Below, in pieces: positions 49,401 through 61,400 of a stretch of DNA of 64,000 nt. The notes under the pieces are model-generated. The model searched no databases. It was not told the DNA's origin and saw nothing but the letters and a program-made list of their open reading frames with translations. The stretch is from assembly GCA_009741485.1 (NCBI GenBank), contig CM019218.1, positions 42,764,681 through 42,828,680 on the forward strand, written 5' to 3'. A program made the translations under genes and the position numbers. Origin of the DNA: Malurus cyaneus samueli. Lineage: Eukaryota > Chordata > Aves > Passeriformes > Maluridae. Position 1 is the first letter of the stretch, and each line of letters opens with the position of its first letter.

Positions 49401-52400
49401 CTAGAACATTCTAGTTGTCTCTCAAAGGGATAAATATCCCAGAGCTGTGAAACTCACACATTCAATTCCAGTAGCCAGCATCTGACAGGTAGGGGCACAT
49501 GCAGCTCCATACTTGTTTTCTAAACTGTCAGAACATGATATGTATTTCTTAGGAGCTTTGCAGCTTTCTAGGAAAAAGGAAGAAAAATGGACATTGAAGA
49601 GAAATTAACACAGAAGAGAACAGTGAAATAGTAATTTCACAACACAGGAAAAGAAAAATGTTTCTAAGTAAACAATCTCAGAGCCATACCTGCAGGATTT
49701 TGAGGTTTGCCTGTGCAACTTAGCCTCCCATTAACACAGTAGCTAGGGAGAAAAGGAAAAACAATGAAAACCTTTTCTAAGAAACAAATTTTGGTTTTTT
49801 GCAAAGTTCTTTTATTAGAAATGCTCCACTCTGTTACTACCTCCTTCCCACCCTCTAAAGTAGAATATGAGTCAACTTGTCTCTTTATTTATTGTATTAC
49901 AGAGTAACATCAGTTTGCATAGTGAATAGTAGGCTATTATCACTATTATCACTATCACAATTGTCACTATGAGGATGGCCTATCAAGTCATTCCAGAAGT
50001 TTCTATATAGTTAAGTGCTGTTGACAAAATCTTCTAGTAGGAATAACAACATCTTAACTACTGTTTTCTATTTTTCTCTCTAACATTTCCAAGCTTAAGG
50101 TAAGTCAAATGCTTTCTGTTCATGTAAGAATATCTATAGTTTAGAAAAGGGCAAAAACGATGTCTTGAAAAATAAACTTATGCTGTTAAAGGAGACTATA
50201 CTGGTTTGGGCAGGAATAGAGTTAATTTTGTTTGTAGCAGCTCAGTAGTGTTATCTTTGTGACCAAAACAGTGTTGATAACACAATGTTATTTCAGCTGT
50301 TGCTGAATAGAGTCCCAGCATTCTCTGCTCATCATGTTGTCGTGCCAGGGAGGAGGCTGAGAGTGTGAAAGCTGGGAGGGGACACAGCCAGGGGACACAG
50401 CTGACCCCACTGACCAGAGAGAGATTCCGTACTACACTACATCAAGCTCAGCAGTAGCAGCTCAGGTAAAGAAGGAAGAAGGAGGGAAGTTCACAGTTAC
50501 AGAACTCGTCTTCCCAACAAACCATTTTGCATGGCAAATTCATGCTTTCCTGGAAATGTCTGAATGGCTGCCTGCTGCTGAGAAGTTATGAATCAACTCC
50601 TTACTTAGCTTTGACTATGCATGCTGCTTCACTTATAAAAAAGATTTTTGCTTATTATTAATAAAGAAATTTAGTAAACTGTCTATATCTCTTCCCATAA
50701 GTTTTGTTGCTGTTGTCCGTCCTAATTCACTTTCACATCCGTCTGGAGTAAGTGGCTGCATGGTGCTTACCTGCTTACTGCAGTTAACCCTCCACAGACA
50801 CATGAAGACCCCTCAACCAGAATTTTCAGTTTGTTAACCTTTAAACTTGACACACTTACCAGGTGATCCCCCCAGTTATTGTTGACTGGTCAGGCAGGAT
50901 GTACTTTCGATCTTCCAAGTAGCAAGGACAATGAGATTTACGAACACACTCATTTTTGTGGTTCAGGTACAGTCCTTTAGGACACTGGCAGCCTTCAATA
51001 GGAATATCAGTTGGATGACATTCCAGGGCTCGGTTAGATAGTGACAAGCATGTCCTGTCACATGCCTGAGTGTTGTAACTGAATGTTTGATTGCCAGTGC
51101 AAGTAATGGCTATAAAACAAGACAAGAGTGTATGTTAGATTTCATTTACTGGTCCTCTTCCTTGTGAAAGACAGTGTCCTTGTGCTTATAATGTACTTCT
51201 TATTTTGGGTCAACAGCTTCAATGCTTAATGCTTCCTGTTGCTTCTCTTCCTGTGGATGTGCAGCTCCAGCAAAACATATGGCAGACCAAGACTTAAACC
51301 AAACTATGCATCTGTTTGGAAGTTCCATGCAGGTAAAATACCTTACTGCTTCTTTGTTTATCTTGGAATTCAATAATGCAAAGGGAATCCTAGCAGAAAT
51401 ATCAACATCAATTTTTGAGTCAATTTAACTGTGAAACCTGTGCCTATAACTGAATTGCAAAGTAATAAAATCTGTAGTCAGTTTTACCTAAATCTTTCTC
51501 CTTTTATATATGTAACTTTATGTTTATATGTATAGCTTTATTTTCCTGTCTATTCCATAACTTAATTATTAAGTCCTGGAAGCATCCCCATGCTTACCTT
51601 AAAGCTTATGAATAATGTTTTTCATATAATCTTGAAATGACAATCCTGTTCTGACAGACATCAGAAGGGTATCCAACAACATTTGTTACCCAGTTTGTAC
51701 TTGTCTTTCTGATCCCTGTTTTTCTTATTATTCATTTGATGGCAGACCAGTAAGAGTTGGTTCAAATACTTACTGCAATTGTCCATACTGCTTCTCCAGT
51801 TCTCAAGGATTAAACCCATGGAACTGCATGCTCGTGCATATGATCCCAGAGCAGAACAAATATAAGGAAAGGTCTCTTCATAATTACAGGCTTGGTAGAC
51901 ACATCTCTGAAACCCAACACATGGAGAGTACTTTGTTACTGGGTAGTACACATTTGGAAGTGCTAAACCCTAAAGGTATTTGAGAAAATGTGTGGATGTG
52001 GCATATAGGGAGATGATTTAGTGGTGGATTTGGCATTGTTATATTTATGGTTAGACTAGATCTCCAAGATCTTTTCCAATCAATATGCTGAATTGCAGAA
52101 TTAAGTCATACAAGATACATATTATTGTATAACTAAAACTGATGGAAATTATCTGAAGTAATTGCCTTGCTGATGTAAATAAAATATATTTAGTACTTAA
52201 AAAATGCCTTTGTTTATTCAATGCTTCTAATTTTTAATTTTCAAAATATTTTGTGTAGATTGGCAAATGAACTCAATTACGCCCACGGTAAGGTCAGTAC
52301 TTCGCAAAGTTAAAGTTGTTGTCATGGACAACTGCAGCATGAGGAAAAATACTTTCTGATTCACAGGGATGGGACTGATGCCTGTGATCAAACAGACTTT

Positions 52401-55400
52401 CTTTGTGGTGGAGACATAATTTTCAAAACTACACCTGTTCCTAAGCTTCTCAGCATTGCTGATTCAATGCGTGGGACACTGTATATGAGTCCAATCTGGT
52501 TTATATCTGGACTCTGTGCAACATCCATCATAATTTCCTACCTTGTAGAAAGGAATAGGGTTCACCACAGCATGGCATTTCTCAAACACTGTACCCTTCT
52601 TGGTCAGAATGGAGCAATGAGTCTCAGCAGATATTTCTAATGAAAGTAAATAATAAATATTAAAAAGGAAAGTTAGGGGAAAGAAATCGAAAAATAATTT
52701 TTAAAATATTTGATATTTTAGATAAACTTTTGGCAATGATGCACTGAACAATAGGACAACTTCTTAGCTTGTTAGTTTTCAGACTCTATTCTAGTACAAG
52801 CAGCTCAGTAGAGCTTTCTTTTGTCTTTTGAGCTTTTTTTTTTTTTGAGGCCAATATCAACAGAGACTTGGGAAAACAAAATGTGGGTTTCACAGTACTG
52901 CTGAGCAAGCCTAGGACAACCACGGACTTTGCAGTTTCACTAGACAGATCACCAAATCCCTCTCATTCACATCTCAGTCCTAGATCTCTAAAATGGTATC
53001 TGAGAAACTTTCACTTGATATGTATTCTAGAAATCAGAAATGTTTTGACCGAATTTGTGATGTTCAATCCTCTCAGTCTACTTCTGTCCAACTCTCTCAT
53101 TTCCCTGGTATGGGCTTATGGAAATGTCAGCCAAAGCCTGCTGGAAAGATCAGTTCCAACAGGATCATCTACTTACTGTTTAGCTGGCTCAAAGCACAAG
53201 GGTCAGTCTCTCTCTCTAAAGCAGGATGGCAATTTCCTGCCCTCCAGGAATCTACAAACAGGGAGGCTGTCCCTTCAGTGATATCCATGCTTGTCATGAA
53301 GTCATCTGTAGTGTCTCCATTGTAATTGCCACACAAACCTGATAACATCAGAAATGCAAGGGATGGCTGAAAATTAAAGAATGTGCACACAGTGGCCTAT
53401 GTTTCATTCTGATAATGAGAAAATAGATTCAAAAGCTCTATCTACATGGAGTGTTAATGAATACTCAGGTCAAGTAGCCAGAGAATCTTGATTATGTACA
53501 CATTTAATCAATGAGCCTCTGCCTCCTGAAGCTGAGTGTCGACTTCTATTCAATGACAAATCCATAAAGAAGCTTTTGTCTTGTTTTTAGAAAAAAAAGT
53601 GGGTTTAAATTATTTAAGAGAGAAAGACCATGAAACACTTCTGCCGTTGCATGTTTTCTTATGTATATTAAATGCATAATGACAAAAATATGCACTTAGG
53701 CTTTTGTAAAAGCTAAAGCCTCTCTGTAATTCCCCATAACCAGAATGCAAAACATGCCTGCATGGCTAATTTTGCTGTGCAATAAACACAAATATCTCCA
53801 TCTGGTGCTTACCAGCTGAGAGGCTTTTAAATTCTTAGGCTCATTGTGTTTACAGTGGTCATACACTACATTCAAAGAGCTGTGCTCCAAGATTCAGAGA
53901 CCACCCAGACTTGTTTGTTGCTCCTTCATTGTGTAGTAAAGCATGTAGTGAAAAAGGCACAAATAAAACACGTACAGAACAGCATTGTATTATGCATGAA
54001 AAATGTGACACATTTCATTTCTTTGATTTGTTTTAAAGCTATTGGCTCAAACAAATTCAGTTTTCCAATGCATGGTTTTGTTTTTTTTCTTCGAATCTGG
54101 AGAAGAAAATTAATTTCCTAAAAGATGAATACAAAGTTTACAAAATTACACTCCCCACATTTTCTCCTTTGCATGGGGACTTGTTCACTTACCTAATGTT
54201 CTGCCTTTGAATTGTGATCCAACTTTCACATAGGCCTGGAACACAGGTGATGTTTGAACTGCAAGTTCCAGCCCGAAGTTTGTATGCATTTGAACGTACA
54301 TGGAGGACTGCCTGAAAACAGTGATGTCTCCTGAAGGAACAAGCAGGTTTAAAAATAGAGACGCTGATGGTACTGCAAGGTAACGATTTTAACGCATATA
54401 TAAGTGTTCTAGCACTCTGTCTACAACTCTTCTCCCACACACAACTCTCCACAGAGGAGCAGATGCAGCAGGAAAGACTTTAACCTTCCTCTAAAACCAC
54501 TGGCATTACTAACTGAAAGACTGTGAAAGATGCTGGGTTGTGTAAAATAGACATTTAATTTAATTTGGATATAATTTATATTCCCTTTTTTTACCTGATC
54601 TGTAAGGTAGCCGCTTAAGTTCATCATCATCAGTAAGGAGATCATTCTGAGAAATCACAATTTTGTCCTGTAAGAAGAGGACATGGAACCAGAAGTAATT
54701 ATCTTTACAGATGGCATTTATACATTAACTTAAGCAACTGTATTGTCAACGACCTTTGTAAAAGAAAAAACAAACTGATTCAAGCATTTGCTCACATTAT
54801 TACATGCTGCTTTCAGTTTTCACTTTGAAAATACCTTCCTGAGTTGATGCATCAACTGAGATCTTTACTGTGTATACATGAGCTGAAACACATATTCAGT
54901 ATTCATTCTCCATAATTTTCAAGTTCAAGCTGCTGGAAATGGCTTTGAGCACTTATTTTGCTAGTCTAGTGACTGAAATGCTGGATGGGACCTGTGGAGG
55001 GAATACCTACCTTTGCAGATTGGTAAATTATAGCACTAAGTGATGTCTCAGAATGAGCATAACCAGTCTTTTCATATACAGCCATTAGGGTTCCATTGTG
55101 TGGAAGGCTGGAACTCTGGGGGGAAGCAGAGAAAAGATAAGTAAAAAGAGAAGTTTGTGTCAGTATAACAATGAAATCCTCAGTTTGTGTTCCAATAGGA
55201 AACCGAAGACAGACTAAAATATATCCATTTGATATTTTCTGATTCTAGGCTCCAAGAAATTACCTTCATAAGAACATAAGTGCAAACCCCATGGAATCTA
55301 TATGGCCTTGAATCAAATGTGGTAACAAAGGAGCCTCCTTCCAGTGAGCACCTTCCAGGGCAGGGCAAGTCTTCACAGTTCCATTGACCCATCACACATT

Positions 55401-58400
55401 TACTGCAGAAAACAAGAAATTCCATGTAAGTTTATTCTCTTCTTTACACTCTAAAACCTCAGCTATTTCCTAGTAATAGACTATGTAATTTGTATCACTT
55501 TTCATCCTTATACATTCTATGCTTTGACTTTCTTTGTCTTCATTTATCAGTTGAAGTTGCTCATCTTAATTCAAAGTTGCTGAACTCTTGTGTGGATTGT
55601 CAGTGAATTTTCCTGAATCATGAAAGATGATGCCCTCCAAAAGGTTAGGCTAAATTTTCCAATTGTTTGGTGAAGGTACTCTTCATCCTCTCTTGGCAGT
55701 ACCTATTGCTACTCACCAGGTCCTACAAGCTGCTGTCATTGTCTCACCAGGAGCATATGTTTTCCCATTCAGTGTACATGGACATTGGCTAATGTGAACA
55801 CATGTCCGATTCTTCGAGATATCATCAAGAACAGTTCCTGCCAAAGAAGATAAACAAAATAATTTTCCCCATCTTCACTTAGCACTAGAGTTATTATGGC
55901 CTGAGTGCTTTCTGAAATTAGCTCAAGAACACTATTCTTGCACAGCCAGTGCCCATATGTGGAGATGTAACAGGCAGAAAATTTTCTCCTAAATAAAATA
56001 AAACTAACTCTTCAAAAGTTACAGTAGCTTTTGGCTACTTTGTCCTCTGAAAGTGCAGTCAATTGTCCTATTTTGAAAATTGAACTTCATTTGAAACAAC
56101 AGTAATCTAGAATGTTTTTTTGGGCATTGGTGGGATTTTGTTTTTTGTTTCATTTTGCTATGAATTCTAATTGACTTGAGAATTTTGAATAATGATCACA
56201 TTCTACTTCCTAGAGTACTAAGTCTGGTTTTAAATATGTAGCTCATAACACACTACTTTTGACTACTATAATTTGGTGATGATATTGATGTCAATATCCA
56301 CATTGGAGGATATTTCAGTTCTGAAATTTCAAGAAACAATGTAAATGTTAGTAATAACCACAATTTATTTAGTAGGTTCATGTTGAATTATTTTAAAGGT
56401 GGTTTACAAAATGCCCATATTATTGTAGAAATCCTCTAAGGTATACTACCTCTTCCTGGTGCCCTTAAAGGCTAAATACCTGTTTGGGGCAGGAAATTAA
56501 TTAAGCTTGATCAATGTATATTTTAGTAAAGAAATTTAAGTAGATGGAATATCATTATCCCATCAGAAATCATGGTCTTGTGAGGAAAACATTTTCAGAG
56601 CCCTGCTCCTGCAAACAGTGACCAACCATCTTTACGGATCATGGTTATTCAAGACTCCAGTTACATTATGTTACCTGAGAAAGAGCAGTTCTAGCAGCAC
56701 AATGCTCTGAAATGCACAGCTAGTTCATTATTAAGCAGTCTATTCCACTTGATTGGATTTATGCAAAAAAAAAAATAAAAAAATTTGTGTGATCCATTAA
56801 GAATATGATGGAATGATACCTTCTGGACAAAAGCAGCCATAGGTACAGTGACTGGAACAGCTGTACTCTGGGTTGGAACAGGTTTTAATACACGGAGAAC
56901 CACATTCCTCATAGATTTGGTTTGCAGAACATTTTCCCACAGCTGCAACAAACAGTGGGAATGTTAAGATTTTTTTAAGTGTAAACATAAAAGAACATTT
57001 CATCTATGACCTAGCAAGGAAAAGATCTTCTGATTTCTGACACTAACATTCTTTTATCCTTTCTCAATACTCATTTAATCATCTGAGTATTCATCGTTAC
57101 CATCATATTCACTCTGGCTTTTTTCCATTTTTCATGCCAATTTATTGAAAAGGTTTTTCAGAAGCTTGAAGAATGGCAAACAAGCCCTATTGCAGCCTAA
57201 TGAAATACCACAAATCAGATTTTCTGTAGCACTTCAAGGTTTTACTTCCAATCAGTCGTTGTAAATAAGAAGGTTAAGCATCTGAAAAAGGACTACTGAA
57301 AATCATCTGTGAATAAAAAGAGCTATGTCAGTTGTAAGGAAAAAGGTTCAAAGACTTCACGGGCTGTTTAAAAGAGCTCTTTCTTCACTGGCTAATTTGC
57401 TAAGTACAATAATAAGAAAACTGTGCTACGAGCAAACAGCCTCATGTGGGAAATTTGAGAAATTAAGCAGTTTTCTCTCGGTGGATGTTTCTCTGTTTTA
57501 TTGTCCCTGATCTAGGCGTAGGAGCTGTGTTTTGAGCTTCCTTCTCCTTTGAAGTTTCCCTGCTCTCCTTCATATGGCTTTATCAAAGACCACTGTTCTC
57601 TTTAGAAAATAATTTGTTTGATCAAAGACAGCAGAGACATTTTATCAGTTGTTTTATATTCCAATTGTTTATCCTTATTCCTCTATTTAAGACATAGAAA
57701 AAGTACAGTCCCACATGGAAAAACCATTTGAACTTACAGCAGAAGTTTTCAGTTCTCCAGTTGAACACCATTTGGTGGGACATAGCACATTGCCTGGAAT
57801 ACTCTGACAGTGTAGAGCAAGTGCAATTGTGTTGTCCTGGCTCACTGCAGTCCTGCATATCGAGCTGGCAACGAATGACAAACCCATCCTTTGGCACACT
57901 GCAGGTTGGTGACACCAAATTAAGTAGTTGAGAGCAGATCATGGCCTAAATAAAAAGAGAAAAGAAATTGTTCCTGGTAGTGTTTCCTTGATATGAAAAC
58001 CACAATGGAGTAACACTGCTAGTTATGATTTTCTCATTGATTTTTTTTTTTTATTTTTCACCCTACGGTTTAATGAAATGTATTTGACTTAAAATGCATG
58101 AGAAATTCACAGATAGAAGGGAATGTAAATCCACTGTACAACACAAGGAACTTGATATATTGAAATAATTCCACTTCTCATTATGTTGAAAATCAAGTCA
58201 CTTTCTGTGCCATCAATCCCCCTAAAACTGTCTGCAAACATTACACGCAGGAAATGTGTTGACTCATGGCAATACAGTTACAGGACAAACATCCCAGATG
58301 TAAAGATCACAAAATTCATTCCTCTTTGAGCAAACACTTGATGCATTTCTGTTGCTTGCATGTTTATATTGCCTGTCAGGCTGCCTACTGCAGTATAAAG

Positions 58401-61400
58401 TCTCAAAGAATTCTCAGGCACACTCATTTTCTTTTTTATCTACAGAGGTAAGTGATAGCAGTTGATAGTGGTTGTCCCCATTATCAGTGCTGTTATCTGG
58501 CAATATGTTTTAGGCATTGTTAATATCTTCAGGTCCGTACAGCTTATTGTGCCAGGTCTCTAGCTGGCTGATAAAAACTTCTTGAAGCTTCACTGGTTTC
58601 CATAATTTCCTGTCATGACCTGCATGGAATTCCAGAAAGCTGTGAGTTAATGCTTGTTGATTTTTATGAGTGATTTAATTCTAGCCTTAAAAATGCCTGT
58701 GGGCTTTTATTAAAATGTATTTTAATGGAAAGAACTCCTTTTCTTTCTCATATCATGCTATAGAGATGGTGACTTTACCTGTTTACATGGAAGTCAATTT
58801 TATGAAACCACTGCCCTCTCTGTTGTTGATTTCTATCTGTCTTTCCCCAGCTGTTAAGAATTATACTGCAGAGAAGCCAAGAGGATCTTACATATTTTTT
58901 GTGAGGAATGGTGGAAATTGGTATCTCCTCAGACAGGCAGATCTCTGATGGGTCATCCATTTTTTGTAATGCAGCAAATTTATATGTATCCAGCAATTTA
59001 CCTGGAAATTGAAGGGTAACAATTTGTCATGAAAAAGACTGCATTGATTTGTTTACTTGTTGCTTGATGCAGCAAAACTCAGATTCTACTCTTTGACTGT
59101 TCAACGTCCTACTAGTTAATATTCCCAAGGTAACAACTGCCTCTTCTGAAAGCTAGGAGAGAGTGATCCTTAGCACCTGTTTCTAATAGATAAGAGTCCT
59201 TATCACGTGTGTGAGGAACCCATCATATTATTCTCAAAGCAGATAACAGAGTGTAGCACAATCATATGAGGGGTACGTTGGTGCCCCGTGGGACTGCTTT
59301 ACTCAATTCTGAAACAGATCAATGCTGTCACAGTATTCAATTTTCACCCTGACTCACTTTAACTCGTTCTCCTTCCATCTGAAATGTCCTTGTTTCTTAC
59401 CTTCACGCACAAATTCATTCAATTCATAACCGTCATAGTTCCCGCACATTCCACAGGTTTTCCCCATGTATTTTTTTTCAGCCAAAACCTAAAATAAAAT
59501 AAAACAAAACATTTTAAAGGATCACCCTAAGTAAAATTAGTTATGACAGCATTACCTTTCTCAAGCAAACTCAGTTCAAACACCAATTAAAAGTGATAAT
59601 CTCATTCATTTCAGTGACATTTTAGAGGAAGAGTTTTGTAAGCAGTGATTTCCCAGTAGGCAAATAGTGATTTTTAAAAATTATTATTTAATAAAAGAAT
59701 AAGAGTTGAAGACACTACTGGGAATTGAGGGTGGATAATATTCTATGGAGCCAAGGAAAATAATGCTGAATCCTTGCTGATATCTTTATTGACAGAGCAT
59801 GAATTTCAGGTTTCTTCTCTTAAAAAACTTAAGGTTACAGGAAAAAAATCTATTTTCAGAGGAAGGTTATTCAGTTCCTATTGTTCTGGAGACTAAAGTG
59901 AAGGTATTACTATTAGCTACAAACATTGAATTAGTATGAAAATTTTAGATCAGAGGAAATAAAACTATATTCTTTGTATAGTCAAATGAACTCATCACAG
60001 TAGCATTTCCTCTTATATGTGTGACAGCAGTGCTGATAAATCTTCCAGAGAAGTTATTACATATGATTCTCCTTGTTTTAGTAAACATTAATTTAGAATT
60101 CAGTATTTATTTTGTAGCAATAATATCACAGGTCACACTGAGAAGATGTATTGAGGGTTTTGGAGGGAAAACCTGAAGAGATTTAGAAAAAGGAAAGAAA
60201 CAAAGAAGCTGGTAGAAGCATCCAATGTTTGAAACCAAAAGGTGTCCTGGGGAAGCCCAATAGAAAAGATTGAACTATGTCATACAGTGTTAGATTCTAC
60301 GCAACTTTAAACAACATCTCTTCAGCATTGCAGCTGCTGGAATATCCTGAGGAAAGACTAAAATGTATGGAAGTGTCCACAAATCTCAGCACTGGTGGCT
60401 TTAGCTAACTACCAGTGCTGCAAGTAAAAGTAACACGCAAAGTTACTTATTTCAAGAGGAATGGATAAACCAGGAAAAGAATAAATATCAAAATAGTAGA
60501 TACATGCAAAAGCACCCATTAAGTTAAAAGAATTCTTGTCACTCCAGTAAATCAGTGAGAATTTTCTTCTCTGCTCCATGAGAACTTTTGACTCACCATG
60601 AGATAGTCATTATTGTTCCACATGACAACCAGTTCCATCTCCATCAGCTTGGCCACCAGGCGGGTGTTGCATCCATAAGGTGCAATTTGGATTCCATTGC
60701 TGGAGTAAGGCAGCTGGATGATACTGGAATAAGTTCAGAAGAGAGAAACCAACCTCATAGCAAGATTATGCAGGTATTTGTTACTGTTTTGGATATGATG
60801 CACACACAGTCTGAGTACTTGCAGCAACTTGAAACAGGATTTTTTTTCCTTTTTAGCTGTGACTTTCAAAATGCATGAAAGTTTCTCCTGATTGAAAATC
60901 CATGTCATCAATTTCATAGAAGAATCACCAGAAAATGAGTTGCACAGTGATTCTTCTACTGACATTGTTTGCATAGCACTTGGCTTCTTCACTCAGTTTG
61001 GTTTTATTAGAGCATAGTCACACATTTCAAGAACTCCTAACAATAAAGTTTGTGTGGTAGAACTAATGTTGATTATCCTGAAGAGATTCTATGACTTGTT
61101 AATAGAAGAATTACTGTTACGACAGAAAACTGACAAGATTAGAGAAACCTATAAAGGGAATGTTGTAGAGTGTGAGTGCTTGATGGGAAGCAGAGGGAGC
61201 AGAGCCCAGTTAGGCATGTAAACTTCAGTGATTTGTTAATTCATTTTTGACACAAAGTAGACTTTAGTGCAACTACTGTATAACACCCTGCCCTCTTTAA
61301 ACACTTCACTCCCCACTCCTGGCAGAACCTTACCCAACATTGCTGATAGAAATGCTGCCTTTCTCAACAATGACAACAGAAGGTCCAAGCTCAATAATGA

